Part shown: positions 28,705-38,712 of the stretch, in pieces
Layout: each line of letters begins with the position of its first letter
Numbering within the stretch: position 1 is the stretch's first letter
Source: Pyropia yezoensis
Lineage: Eukaryota; Rhodophyta; Bangiophyceae; Bangiales; Bangiaceae
NCBI GenBank assembly: GCA_009829735.1
Contig: CM020619.1
Coordinates: 31,878,685 to 31,942,684 of the forward strand
Reading direction: 5' to 3'
Length of the DNA: 64,000 nucleotides
The notes under the pieces: generated by a model
The model's input: the letters and a program-made list of their open reading frames with translations, nothing else
What the model was told of the DNA's origin: nothing
Database searches by the model: none
Position numbers and translations under genes: made by a program

Positions 28705-30546
28705 TTACAGTAGGCGTCGTCGCCTCATGTAAGGCATGAGTAGTTGGCGGGGTATATTTGCCGCCTGTTCCCAGGTGGGTGAGTCGTATCCGACCCGCAT
28801 CACCTTGACGTACCAGGGTCCTGGTAGGTCCGGGTCGGTGTGTCCGACCACGCTCTCTACTTGGTATGGAATCCCATCCGGTCCCACCGGGTCATCTGAC
28901 CGGTGGGTTGTAAGAGCTTCATGTAGCAACCCAGCCGGTACCGGCTGAGGCTGTTCCGGCTTCGGAGCAGGTGTGACATCATTCACACTGATGCGTTGGA
29001 TTTCCGTATCGGAGTGGAGGATAACAGAGTGGTCATCTCTGTGGAGAATCTGGTACGGTCCCTTGACCGGTTGCATGAGCTTGTTCCCTCGGAACTTCTG
29101 GTGTCTGATGTAGACCCAGTCACCTGTTACCAGGGTAGCGTTGCGCACCCGTAGTCGGGCGTCGAAGTTCTTCTTGTATCGAAGTTCTGTTCTGTCAAGG
29201 GCACCCTTGAGCTTCGGTATCATCCATGATAGCTCGGACAACCAAGCTAGGTGTATACGTTCGGCCGGTCGGCCTTTCGGTGTATCATACCGAGTGCACC
29301 TGCCTGGCGGCAGCGTCAGGTTACCGACGCTTAAGGGCATGACCCACTCCAGTGGGGCGATGTTTGTGCTCCGATGTGGCCTGGCATTGTATGCCAGGGT
29401 GAGTACGGACAGAAGCCTGTCCCAAGTGTTCCTGTGCTCGGCCACGTAGCACTGTAGCATCTTAACGATTGTGCGGTTGAACCGCTCGACCTGCCCGTTG
29501 GTCTGCGGGTGGTAGTCGGATGCCCGACGTGGTTCGATACCGAACATGCCCAGGACCTTAGTGCAGAATGCTGACGTAAGGTTTGCTCCGTTGTCGGAGA
29601 GGAGTTGCTTCATGACTCCGTATGCACTGATCCAGTGGTCAACCACTGCGTTCATAATCGTGTATGCTGTATCATTCGGGATGGCTGCCGCTCGTGACAA
29701 CTTAGTGAAGCGATCAGACATGACCAGGATGTACCTGTTCCCTTCTTCCGTTACCGGAAGCGGCCCGAGTATGTCGATAGCGACCTGCTCGTTGGGCCCA
29801 TCGGGTGGGAAAAACTTCATGGCAGACGCCTGCCTATGTAGACTCATGCGGTTACGTGCACAGGGGTGGCATCCCCTTACGTGGTCGACCACGTCGACGG
29901 CCATTGCTGGCCAGTAGAAGAACCTTCGCATTGCTGCGAACATACGTGAACCCCCCGGGTGTCCGGCTGTGGGGTTCTCGTGTTCTCGTTCCATGACGGC
30001 TTGCCGTAAGGACACGGGAACCACGACTTGATGTCGTCCATCGGCGGGTGCCCGCCGGAATATGAGTCCGTCTTCGTTCTCGGAGAAGATGCCGGCCGTA
30101 CCGGCCTGCAGGTTAGCGCGATGGCGTCTACAGTCGTCGTCATTGGCTTGTGCCTCGCGGAAGTCCGCGAGGGTCAATGGGCATGCTCGGTGTGCCATGG
30201 TATGGTTAACCATACCTTGGGTAACGTTACCCACCATGCAGACCGGTACCACCGGGATGTCCTCGTCCACCGGGCGGGTATCCCCGCTCGGGGTGTCGAG
30301 TCGAGACAATGCGTCCCCGAGGTGGTGGGTTGACCCAGCCTTGTACACGGTACGGTAGTCGTGCTCGGCCATCTTCAGCCTCCATCGGGCTAGCCTCCCA
30401 TGGCTATCGGAATCCTTGTCACCAAGGTTGAGGAGCCATCGTAGGGGTTCGTGGTCGGACCTCACGATGAACCTGGAGCCCTCCAGGTATGGACGGAGCA
30501 GTTGCACTGCCCATATAACTCCGAGGCACTCACGCTCGGTGGCACT
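28705..30546 (-). CDS. E4 Pol, C-terminal part: RNase H end, integrase, chromodomain
   Basis: In frame with the upstream Pol part and separated from it only by the TAA at 30547-30549. Integrase motifs: EREHEN...GHPGG...CHPCARN, AIDILGPLPV, LSDNGANLTS, QTNGQVERFNRT. A chromodomain-like C-terminus follows. It is almost identical to E2. Translation would need readthrough or help in trans. Confidence 0.88.
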   Translation of the reverse strand, partial: SATERECLGVIWAVQLLRPYLEGSRFIVRSDHEPLRWLLNLGDKDSDSHGRLARWRLKMAEHDYRTVYKAGSTHHLGDALSRLDTPSGDTRPVDEDIPVVPVCMVGNVTQGMVNHTMAHRACPLTLADFREAQANDDDCRRHRANLQAGTAGIFSENEDGLIFRRAPADGRHQVVVPVSLRQAVMEREHENPTAGHPGGSRMFAAMRRFFYWPAMAVDVVDHVRGCHPCARNRMSLHRQASAMKFFPPDGPNEQVAIDILGPLPVTEEGNRYILVMSDRFTKLSRAAAIPNDTAYTIMNAVVDHWISAYGVMKQLLSDNGANLTSAFCTKVLGMFGIEPRRASDYHPQTNGQVERFNRTIVKMLQCYVAEHRNTWDRLLSVLTLAYNARPHRSTNIAPLEWVMPLSVGNLTLPPGRCTRYDTPKGRPAERIHLAWLSELSWMIPKLKGALDRTELRYKKNFDARLRVRNATLVTGDWVYIRHQKFRGNKLMQPVKGPYQILHRDDHSVILHSDTEIQRISVNDVTPAPKPEQPQPVPAGLLHEALTTHRSDDPVGPDGIPYQVESVVGHTDPDLPGPWYVKVMRVGYDSPTWEQAANIPRQLLMPYMRRRRLL

Positions 30547-32871
30547 TTAGTTACGCTCAGCCGGGTTGAGTGTCCGGCTGAAGTACCCTACCGGACTTAG
30601 GTCCGGGATAACGTTATCGGTACCGATCAACGTCTCTCCCTGCAACAGGGTGCATCCCACTTGTGTATCACACGCATCGACATCGATGACGAAGGTACCC
30701 CGTCTGTGCGGTAACGCAAGGACGGGTGGGGACAGTAGGGCTCGCTTCAGCGACTCGAATGCCTCCTCTTCGCTAGGCGAAGGGGGTTGGAGTACCTTGG
30801 GTAAGGTGCTGCTCGTGAGAACCGTCCACGGTTTAGCTATCCGAGCGAAGTCCTTGACGAACCGTCGGTATACATTGCACATTCCCAGGAAGCTCTTGAG
30901 CTGTGTCTGGGTGTTAGGGAACCGGGCATCCCGGAGTGCCCGGGTATTGGCTTCGAGTACCCCTAGTTTACCAGGGGTTATCTGGTGGCCCAGATACTCG
31001 ACCGTCTGTTGGAAGAAGGCGCACTTCTTCAGACGCAGGGTTACCCCGGCGTTCCTCAAGAGGGTGAGTACCTCGTCAACATGTTGCACATGGTCATCCA
31101 TGTTACGCGAGAAAACGATGACGTCATCGAGGTACACTAGGCAGTTACGCCACTTCACCCCCGACAGTATAATGTCGATAGCCCGCTGGAATGTAGCGGG
31201 GGCGTTGGACAACCCGAAGGGCATCCTTAGGAACTCGTACACTCCACTGTGACAGACGAATGCCGTCTTGGGGATATCCTCGTCCGCCACCGGGATCTGC
31301 CAGTATCCGGCATTGCCGTCGATGGTGGTAAACACCGTAGCTTCCCCCAGGGAGTCGATGCATTCATCCATCCTCGGTAACGGGTATGAGTCCTTCTTGG
31401 TAACCAAGTTGAGGCGTCGATAATCGATGCAGAACCGAGGAGTTTGATCCTTCTTCGGTACGATGACGACTGGGGCACCCCATTCCGACATCGAAGGTCG
31501 TATCACCTTCGCTTCGCTCATCCTCTTCACTTCTCCATCAACGATCTCTCGTTGCATAGGTCCCGCTCGGTGCGGCTGTGACCGGGCGGGTCGTGCGCCT
31601 GGTACCAGGTCTATACGATGTTGGGTTGCCCCAATGGTACCCAAGGCTCCGCCTGTCCACATGACGTCATGCTTTCTTAGCATCCGTCGTACCCCTTCGG
31701 CTACCGAAGGGGGAAGGTGGTCGAGGTCAGCCTCGGCCAGTGCCTTCAATGCTTCTCGGTCCTTCGGCGGAATATCCGCCGGTAATGATGGTCGACTAGG
31801 CTTCCCGTCATCGGGTTGCTGTCGCTCGGTGGTCTCGGCGACCGCCAGCACCTCAAGTGGTTCCACTTGACCTTCCTTGTCAGGGGTAAGGATATCTCCT
31901 TCGTAGAGCTCGGCAATCCCGAGGATAGTTCCCTTCGGGAGGGTGACTGCCTTACGGCGATAGTTCGCCATCACCAGGAGGGACGACCCTCCTGCTGGGA
32001 GGTCTATGAGACCGTTGGCCATGGTCAACCCATGCCGCTTGTACGTCCGCAGGTTGGACCGGACTCTGCAGATGCCTGCGAGGTCGCAGTTAACCGGGAG
32101 GACTGTCTCCGACAACGGCTCAAAGCGAGTTCGCTTGGCCAACCGAAGGGTCTTCGGCTCGACGCTTGCGTACACCTCAGCCACGTTAACGTGGCTCCCT
32201 TGTAGCGTCAGGTCCCTGACGATAGCCGTGTGTCCTCTCTTCGTCCCGTCAGCTTCTTGAAGCTCGACGGTCCTCCGGCCTGGCCGGATTGCATCAACGT
32301 GAACGTTGATGAAGGTGCACCCCAGTATGCAGGGCACCGATAGGGTCTCACACACCAGGAAGTCGACTTCCGTGGTGAGTTCCCCGATGGTAACCCGCAG
32401 CGAAATCGCTGCGGTCGTACGAATGAGGCGACCGTTCGCGTCCTTGATGATGGGTCCCCGAGTCACTCTGACTCGCGGAAGCCACTTGTCCGGAAGGGTA
32501 TCCTTCCGGATAAGGTTGGGTCCAGCCCCTGTATCCAGTGCAGGGTAGTACGATCGTGTCGACTGGGGGTCAACCCCCAGTGTGGCTGATACCTTGAAGT
32601 TCTCCAAGGTAAACAGCACGTGGCCTACACCGATATCCTGTGTAACTCGGGCATCCTGAACAGGGCCCTTGTCTGGTTCCAGGTGACGGGGCATCCCGTC
32701 CTCTCCTCCCAACCTTGGTGGTTGGTCATCAATTTCCTGAAGCCGTGTCGTCGGGGCCGGAAGGTGTGCCCGGGGGTTGATGCGGCGTCGGCTCAACCGC
32801 GCTCTCCATGGGGCTCTCCCCGCGGCACTCCGGGGTGGCTTGCTTGGGTTACCCCAGCGCCCCCCGGTCAT
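30547..32871 (-). CDS. E4 Pol, N-terminal part: protease, RT, start of RNase H
   Basis: Starts 8 bases after the gag stop, in a different frame. Protease DTGAG, RT FCIDYRRLN and YLDDVIVFS, RNase H VIDVDACD, then TAA. One change of note is Cys to Gly in FTTIDGNAGYWQ, where E1, E2 and E3 have DCNAGYWQ; this lies beside the RT catalytic Asp region and could weaken activity. Confidence 0.9.
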   Translation of the reverse strand: MTGGRWGNPSKPPRSAAGRAPWRARLSRRRINPRAHLPAPTTRLQEIDDQPPRLGGEDGMPRHLEPDKGPVQDARVTQDIGVGHVLFTLENFKVSATLGVDPQSTRSYYPALDTGAGPNLIRKDTLPDKWLPRVRVTRGPIIKDANGRLIRTTAAISLRVTIGELTTEVDFLVCETLSVPCILGCTFINVHVDAIRPGRRTVELQEADGTKRGHTAIVRDLTLQGSHVNVAEVYASVEPKTLRLAKRTRFEPLSETVLPVNCDLAGICRVRSNLRTYKRHGLTMANGLIDLPAGGSSLLVMANYRRKAVTLPKGTILGIAELYEGDILTPDKEGQVEPLEVLAVAETTERQQPDDGKPSRPSLPADIPPKDREALKALAEADLDHLPPSVAEGVRRMLRKHDVMWTGGALGTIGATQHRIDLVPGARPARSQPHRAGPMQREIVDGEVKRMSEAKVIRPSMSEWGAPVVIVPKKDQTPRFCIDYRRLNLVTKKDSYPLPRMDECIDSLGEATVFTTIDGNAGYWQIPVADEDIPKTAFVCHSGVYEFLRMPFGLSNAPATFQRAIDIILSGVKWRNCLVYLDDVIVFSRNMDDHVQHVDEVLTLLRNAGVTLRLKKCAFFQQTVEYLGHQITPGKLGVLEANTRALRDARFPNTQTQLKSFLGMCNVYRRFVKDFARIAKPWTVLTSSTLPKVLQPPSPSEEEAFESLKRALLSPPVLALPHRRGTFVIDVDACDTQVGCTLLQGETLIGTDNVIPDLSPVGYFSRTLNPAERN

Positions 32872-32879
32872 CCTTCCTC

Positions 32880-35063
32880 TTACTCGTTTCCCGTGCTTGG
32901 TAGGGGGCTGTCCGCCGGGACATCCGGATGAGGAGGTGCCTCCTCGACGGCCAGTACTCCCCCTGGAGCTGCCTGCCTACCCGGTGCGGGTCCGGGTGCT
33001 CTGGTGGGATACCCCCCGGTGGATGCCTTGCGTTGCGCCGCTGCCCGCCGAGACTCCTCGGGGATGAGTGGGCAGGACGACACCCAGTGCTGGGGATCCC
33101 CACACAACATACATCCGGACGTGCCGGTCCCTCCTTGAGTTCGCATCGGGGTAGCCCCGTAGCTGCGGTTGCCTCCCTCGGGCGCCCGAGTGCCTGCTCC
33201 CTTGTAGGCCTTGGGTCCTTGGGTCAACCGGAACATGGACTCCCCCAACCGGTTGGGTCGGCCCGCAATCTGCGGAGGTGCCTCCGTGCGCACCGCCCAT
33301 GTTGGCAAGGGTTGGTGAGGGTTACCCTTCACCGGGGAGTGCCCCGTAGTCCGTACATACGGGACGCGCCGTCCCGCTCCTTCGTTGACCTGGAACTGGG
33401 TTCCAGCCGGGGCGATGTACGCTACCGTACCATGCTCGTCAATCACCGGCGTCGCCGGTAGCAACAGGTGGCCCTGTTGGTCGACTAGAGGTTCATCCTC
33501 ACCAATAGGGGGATGTTCGGTTGCCACCAGTACTGGTGCGGCCTTACGTTCCACCTTCTCTTGCCTCGGTACCGGGGTAAGACTGGGCCTGCCCCCCTCA
33601 CCCTTGGGCTTCGGGGCCAAGGCACATTCCGGGTGTAGAACCCGGTAGGCGTCCCCTAGGGACTTGCACATATGCATCAGTCGACTGAAGTTCGTCCGTG
33701 CCGTGTTGGCGCCCCGTGCGGATATCCGCACGTAGCTGGGTACTCCTGCGAACAGGATGGCCCGTAGCTCCCCTTCTCCGAGGAGCTTCCCCAGCTCGTA
33801 GTCGAGCTCTTGAATCCGTCGTCCGAACATCTCCTCATCCTCCCAGCTCTGGGCGGTGGCAGTGCGCAGGGCCCGGTAGTGGTCCTCGCACTTATCCTCA
33901 CTGAGGTAACTGCTCAGCAGCTCCTTGAGAATCCCACGGTAATCCATGGGGGTGGCCGCAACCCTCATTCCCGGCATCGGGGATGCCTGGCGAAGGATGC
34001 CTCGCACCCGTTCGTCAACAAAGAACGGGAGGATCTCCAGGGCCAGCCCCTCGTTAACGAGGGCCTTGTCCGCGGCTGCCTTGAAGCTAGTCAAGAAGCC
34101 GATGACTGCCAACGGGCGTCCGTTCGGTCCTCCGAACATAGGGACTCCCTTCATGAGGGTCTGCATAGAGCGGATCGCTCGGTGCGACGTATTACGCATC
34201 GATTCCGATACGGTGGTCGAGCGGTCCTCCAAACGATAACGTTCCGGAGTAAGAACCGACCGGAAGACCTCGTTGACGATCTCCGTGTCAGCGTCCTGGA
34301 TATCCAGTCGCTTAGCCAGTTGATGAGCAAACTCATCGGACTCCATCCGCTTCAGTAGGCTCGCAGTTACCTGCGCGGTCATAGCTTCCACTACTGACGG
34401 TGGTACTTCAGGCGTCGGCACCTCGGGAACCCGATTTGCCTGGCCTCCTTCGTCGTGGGGATACTGTGAGAGGGTACCCCCTCCGCCAATAACCGACTCT
34501 CCACCGGCGTAAGTATCCGCCGGGTCGTGTCCGCGGAGTCCGCTTCGGGTGCTCCGAGCGTATCGCTCCGTGTGACTCCGTTCCAACTCTGTCGAAGAGT
34601 CGGATCCATACCCCATTGTGTCCGGGGGCTGTCCGGGAGTAGCAACACCGGGGTTGACCCTGGTGGACTCCGAAAGTAGTCCGGCCGGTTTGAACCGTAC
34701 CGGTGTGGGAGGAACACGACGGGGTCCCGTCGTGTGGCGTGTTGACATCAACACTGCCATTGCGTCCTCCGTCCGCTCTTGACGGGCGTCGAGCCCGGAA
34801 AACCGGGCCTCGATGCGGGCCAATGATGCCATCAGGGAATCCCCTGGTGAAGGAGGCGGCGGGGTGAGGTCGGTCGATGACCGTTGGGGCGGGCCCCCGC
34901 CTCCTGCCGTCCGAGCCGTGCCAAACGTCGATCCGGCACCGGAAAGCATTGGCGTCTCAATGTTGTCGATCGGGTTCCCGATCCCGGTTCCCGTAGTCAC
35001 CTCCGGAGTCGGCGTCGACGCCGATCCGTCATCTTGAACGTTCCCCGTCTCTTGGGCAGACAT
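32880..35063 (-). CDS. E4 Gag
   Basis: A 727-residue Gag from the ATG at 35063 (MSAQETGNVQDDG); two further in-frame codons upstream lack an ATG. Same length and layout as E2 Gag: low-complexity N-terminus, helical capsid-like core, zinc knuckle CMLCGDPQHWVSSC, Pro/Ala tail. Forms the particle and binds RNA. No internal stop. Confidence 0.92.
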   Translation of the reverse strand: MSAQETGNVQDDGSASTPTPEVTTGTGIGNPIDNIETPMLSGAGSTFGTARTAGGGGPPQRSSTDLTPPPPSPGDSLMASLARIEARFSGLDARQERTEDAMAVLMSTRHTTGPRRVPPTPVRFKPAGLLSESTRVNPGVATPGQPPDTMGYGSDSSTELERSHTERYARSTRSGLRGHDPADTYAGGESVIGGGGTLSQYPHDEGGQANRVPEVPTPEVPPSVVEAMTAQVTASLLKRMESDEFAHQLAKRLDIQDADTEIVNEVFRSVLTPERYRLEDRSTTVSESMRNTSHRAIRSMQTLMKGVPMFGGPNGRPLAVIGFLTSFKAAADKALVNEGLALEILPFFVDERVRGILRQASPMPGMRVAATPMDYRGILKELLSSYLSEDKCEDHYRALRTATAQSWEDEEMFGRRIQELDYELGKLLGEGELRAILFAGVPSYVRISARGANTARTNFSRLMHMCKSLGDAYRVLHPECALAPKPKGEGGRPSLTPVPRQEKVERKAAPVLVATEHPPIGEDEPLVDQQGHLLLPATPVIDEHGTVAYIAPAGTQFQVNEGAGRRVPYVRTTGHSPVKGNPHQPLPTWAVRTEAPPQIAGRPNRLGESMFRLTQGPKAYKGAGTRAPEGGNRSYGATPMRTQGGTGTSGCMLCGDPQHWVSSCPLIPEESRRAAAQRKASTGGYPTRAPGPAPGRQAAPGGVLAVEEAPPHPDVPADSPLPSTGNE

Positions 35064-35269
35064 CGTCACAATCAGTCAACCGACGTAACAATCACCACTA
35101 ATAAGAGAGCGAGGGGGTAGATTGGGGAGAGTAACAGTAGATCACAGTCACAGGTAAAAACTCAACACAATCGATCAGGTCGCGACACCACGAGTACAAG
35201 AAAAGGACCGGATCCCTATCCGTGTGCCAGGGCCGAAGACGGCGTCACCACAAGGGTGACGGAAACCCG

Positions 35270-35287
35270 TCCCCTGCTGCTCCACCA
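35270..35287 (-). promoter_or_regulatory. E4 primer-binding site
   Basis: Minus-strand TGGTGGAGCAGCAGGGGA, one base after the 5' LTR. Identical to E1 and E3 although E1 belongs to a different lineage. Confidence 0.78.
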
Positions 35288-35288
35288 A

Positions 35289-35651
35289 TGTAGCACAATA
35301 GGGTATCCGTCGCACGTCCACTCTCAGGGAACACTCACCAGGGGGATCTGCACCAACGTCACCGGGAGGCCAAGGTTGCTGTCCTTGGAGCGCAAGCCAC
35401 GGGACCAAGATGGGAGCCCAAATGGGAGGGGTTTGTTGTTCTGTCTTGGCCGGCGGTGGATTCGCCGCCGGCCCCCTCGTTATAAACCCTCGGAGACACT
35501 ACTAACTACCCTCCACCCCAAGATGCAAGTCCCTCTGGTCATACGTAACTTATAGATACCGTGACCAGTCCGGACTATCAAATTGAAAGCCAAGGATTAG
35601 AAGTAGCCCCCCTAATATTAGGGTCACAATATGGACAACCATATTGCTACA
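35289..35651 (-). repeat. E4 5' LTR (363 bp)
   Basis: TGTAGCACAATAGGG to ATATTGCTACA, same length as the 3' LTR. It carries the perfect CCCTAATATTAGGG palindrome and a TTATAAAC box that may be the promoter TATA element on the minus strand. Confidence 0.95.
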
Positions 35652-36038
35652 GCGGGCAGCCCCCGTAACCCGTCTCCAGGAGGCCACTCCGCTGCCCGCT
35701 GCTGCAGGGCCGCTCGCGTGGGGGGCAGGGCGCCCACGTGGGGCGCCGATATTGTGGGGCGGTCGGTTGCGTGCTGGCCCCCTCCCCGTCGAGCGGGGGA
35801 CACGACGTGTTCTGATTGGCCGTGAGGCATAGAGTTGGCGGGAGGGGGGGGGGGGACTGCGAGGCACCACCATGGGGAGCGCGGGAGACAATTTTTTTAT
35901 TGGTCGAGCGGACCGGGTCGCGGGTGGGGTGCAGAAGACACTGATTGTGGAACCTGTCGACGTGACCACCTTCCCCTCAACCGCCACCGTCGTCGCGGCC
36001 GTCTCTCTCCCGCGCCACTTTTTTCCCACCCACGCATC

Positions 36039-37487
36039 ATGGCCGAGCAGGACCCGCTGGCCCTGGACGTTGAGGCTGTGCTGGCTGACTCGGAGGACAT
36101 GGACGTGGCAGAAGCTGTTGCTGCACATATGACGGTTCTGCACCACTGGCGGGTGCGCAAGCGTGGTGCCCTTGTTGGCGGCATCCGTCTCTTTCGTGGA
36201 CGTGTCGTGGCGCGTCGGCATAATAAGCTGCGCAACTTTGGGAGGGGGTTGCGTGGGATTCTAATCGATTACTTTGGGGTGTCTGGAAACCCGCCGGTGT
36301 ACGACGAGGATGACTTTGAGCGTCGCTTTCGGGTGCCGCGGAGTGTGTTTGTGCGTGTATACCAGGCTGTGAAAGACCAGCCTGGGTTTATACAAACTAT
36401 TGATGCTACTGGCCGACCGCGCGCGCACCCGCTGCAGAAGCTGGTCGCCGCATTTCGGGTGCTCGCGTATGGGGAGTCAACTGATCGTCCGGACGAAAAT
36501 TGCCGCATTTCTCGCTCGACGGTGGATAATACTGTGCGTGACCTGGTGTATTACATTGTGGATATCTTTAGGCCTAACTATTTGCGGCAGCCGAACGCGG
36601 AGGAGCTGACGATCTTGCTGAAGCGGAGCGCGGAGCGGGGCGTACCAGGCTGTATTGGATCGCTTGACTGCTCCCATTGGGAGTGGCGGGCGTGCCCGAA
36701 GGGCATGCAGGGGTCCTTTCAGAATCGCAAGGGGCGCAGATCTATCGTTATGGAGACTGTTTGCGACGAGGACCTGTACATTTGGCATCTTTTTGTTGGT
36801 TGCCCCGGCAGTACGAACGACATCAACGTTATGCAGCAGTCGCCGCTGTACCACGACATCACCGCGGGTTTGTGGCCGCCACGGGACCGGCCCTTTACCG
36901 CCAATGGAGTCACTCGCACGCTGCTGTACTACCTCACTGACAAGATCTATCCCAACTATGCTTTTTTTGTGCAGGCGTATGCCAACCCAGACACGGAGAA
37001 GAAGCGGATCTTTAACCGTTTGCAGGAGGCGCTGAGGAAGGACGTGGAGAGGGTCTCTGCTGTTTTGACCGCACGCTGGCACATTGCCCTTCATCCTGCG
37101 CGCTATGCGACAGTCGCGCGGATCACGGTCGTCGCCAAGGCCGTGGCCATTTTGCACAACATGGTTACGGAGGTACGTCGGGGCGGGTATTTGTCTCGCC
37201 GGCGAGCGCGCATGAGAGCTGCTGGGGGGGGGGCGGGGATAGGGGGCGCCGGTAGTGCTGCTGCTGGGGTTGGGGCACCCGGCGGTGGGGCTGACGGGGG
37301 GCTCCCCCCTCTGGCACACCCTCCCCCCGCTGTTCAGCCACTTGGGCAGCTGCCTGTGGACTCTTTTTTGCGGGCTGCGCAGGCGTGGAGGGAGGTGCGG
37401 AACCAGACCGCGCACGTGGCTTTGCGCAATGACCTGGCTGCCGACATCGTCAAGGAGCGCGCAGCACTTCTGGAGCACTACCTTTGA
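36039..37487 (+). CDS. PIF/Harbinger-type DDE transposase
   Basis: A 482-residue protein from the ATG at 36039 (MAEQDPLALDVE); the frame is open further upstream without matching codon character. A helix-turn-helix-like stretch (GESTDRPDENCRISRSTVDNTV) precedes the DDE domain of the Harbinger/plant transposon type. Catalytic residues visible: Asp210 in SLDCSHWEW, Asp261 in GSTNDINV, and Glu337 in KDVERVSAVL. The C-terminus is an Arg-rich then Gly/Ala-rich tail. PIF/Harbinger transposases normally act with a separate Myb-like DNA-binding protein, and a candidate lies convergently 1.4 kb downstream. The frame is intact, so it may be active or a domesticated gene. I could not find the element's terminal inverted repeats. 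Confidence 0.85.
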   Translation: MAEQDPLALDVEAVLADSEDMDVAEAVAAHMTVLHHWRVRKRGALVGGIRLFRGRVVARRHNKLRNFGRGLRGILIDYFGVSGNPPVYDEDDFERRFRVPRSVFVRVYQAVKDQPGFIQTIDATGRPRAHPLQKLVAAFRVLAYGESTDRPDENCRISRSTVDNTVRDLVYYIVDIFRPNYLRQPNAEELTILLKRSAERGVPGCIGSLDCSHWEWRACPKGMQGSFQNRKGRRSIVMETVCDEDLYIWHLFVGCPGSTNDINVMQQSPLYHDITAGLWPPRDRPFTANGVTRTLLYYLTDKIYPNYAFFVQAYANPDTEKKRIFNRLQEALRKDVERVSAVLTARWHIALHPARYATVARITVVAKAVAILHNMVTEVRRGGYLSRRRARMRAAGGGAGIGGAGSAAAGVGAPGGGADGGLPPLAHPPPAVQPLGQLPVDSFLRAAQAWREVRNQTAHVALRNDLAADIVKERAALLEHYL

Positions 37488-37516
37488 GTTTTATGGCTGA
37501 GCTGGACATGGTACAA

Positions 37517-38156
37517 GAGCAAAGGTTTTTTTTTCCCCTTTGGGCAGGGGTTTTTTTTCCTTGGAACACTTCGCCGTACCGCAGAGCTTGGGCAGTATAG
37601 TACAAAAGTACAAGAGAGCGCCAGCGTCCATAAAACAGTGCGCCATGATGGAAACAACGGCCCTACTTAAGTATATACGTGAGTGTAGGGCGGCCAGTTT
37701 CAAAAAAGAGCGGAAAGAGATGGACCAACAGTCGGTGGTAGTCCCCAAGTCTTTTTGTAGCGCGATCGCTGAGCGGCCGGTCGTGCAGCAGGCACTGCCG
37801 CCTCCTTCGCGCGTGGTGGTCATCAGGATAATCCCTCCGCCCCTCCATAGGACTCCGCCACTCTCCCGGTCACGCGCCTCACACCTCGGAACGCCATCAG
37901 ACACACACGTGGTCGCTCAAGCCGGCCACGGCACGTGCCGCCACTTCCCCCCCCCCACCCACACCAAGTGACTCCCCCCAACTCCCTTCTACGTACCTTG
38001 TGGCGGACACCGTCCCCCCCTCAGTCGGACCCACATGTGGGCACAAGCGACTCCTTTGAGGTGAGGACGGCTTATAGGGCTGACAAGACAAAGGGACAAG
38101 GTAGGTAGGAAAAAAAAAAGCCCCTGCCGAATGGGGCAAAAAAAAAACCTTTGCTC
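37517..38156. repeat. inverted pair of T-tract/GC-hairpin elements (about 45 bp each)
   Basis: Left arm 37517-37560 reads GAGCAAAGG, T-tract, CCCC-TTTGGGCA-GGGG, T-tract, CC. The right arm 38108-38156 is its imperfect reverse complement. Each arm lies downstream of a gene and reads in that gene's sense: the transposase on the plus strand and the NAM-like ORF on the minus strand. Either they are 3'-end signals shared by the two transposon genes, or they are the termini of a 640-bp MITE. No target duplication is obvious. The sequence between has no convincing gene. Confidence 0.6.
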
Positions 38157-38712
38157 ATGCGCTGCCACTACTCAAGCTACAACAGGTCCAATGGCTGCCA
38201 CTCGTATCACAGGTCCACCAGAAACAGCAAGTACATAGTCGTCACAAAGATCCAAAACAAAGCAAAAGAACACAAGAAAGTGCACGCTAGGTGCAGTGGG
38301 AGTCGCTGCTGGCGGACGAACCGGAGGACATGTCCTGCAACTGTGGCGGGGGGCGAGGGAAAGGAGGGTAGTCGGGTTCGTCCTCAGAAAGGGGCACGGT
38401 GGTGATAAGCGCGCGATTGAGGCGCTTCTCGGCTGTGGCGGCTTTGCGCCGCTGAGACTCGGTGCCACGCGTCCGCTTCATCGGCACAACCGCAGGTGTC
38501 GGAAGTGCGGAGGGCTGTGGCACGGCCGCAGCAGGTCCATCAGTTGCAGAGGGTGGGAAGGCCTCTGTGACGACGGGTTCAACAGCTTCTGTGGCCGCAG
38601 ATGCGGCCGGATCAGGTCCATCAGGTACAGCAGCTTCATCAGCAGGGGCTCCCGACCGTGGGTGTGACTCCCAAACGGGCGGGGCCTGGGGAGGTGGCGG
38701 GGGTGGCTGCTC

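Larger units (their letters stand above)
24901..35651 (-). mobile_element. E4: complete Ty3/gypsy retrotransposon (10751 bp)
   Basis: Minus-strand element bounded by two 363-bp LTRs and a GCGGG duplication. Sense order: LTR, PBS, gag, pol (interrupted by one TAA in RNase H), convergent hairpin region, antisense ORF (interrupted by one TAG), polypurine tract, LTR. The LTRs differ at only three positions that I can find, so insertion is recent. Despite youth it carries nonsense codons in pol and in the antisense ORF, so it was either made in trans or these stops are tolerated. Confidence 0.95.

Noticed and set aside
36477..37478. 333-residue minus-strand frame inside the transposase
   Set aside because: Lies wholly opposite the conserved DDE domain; explained by codon bias of the real gene.
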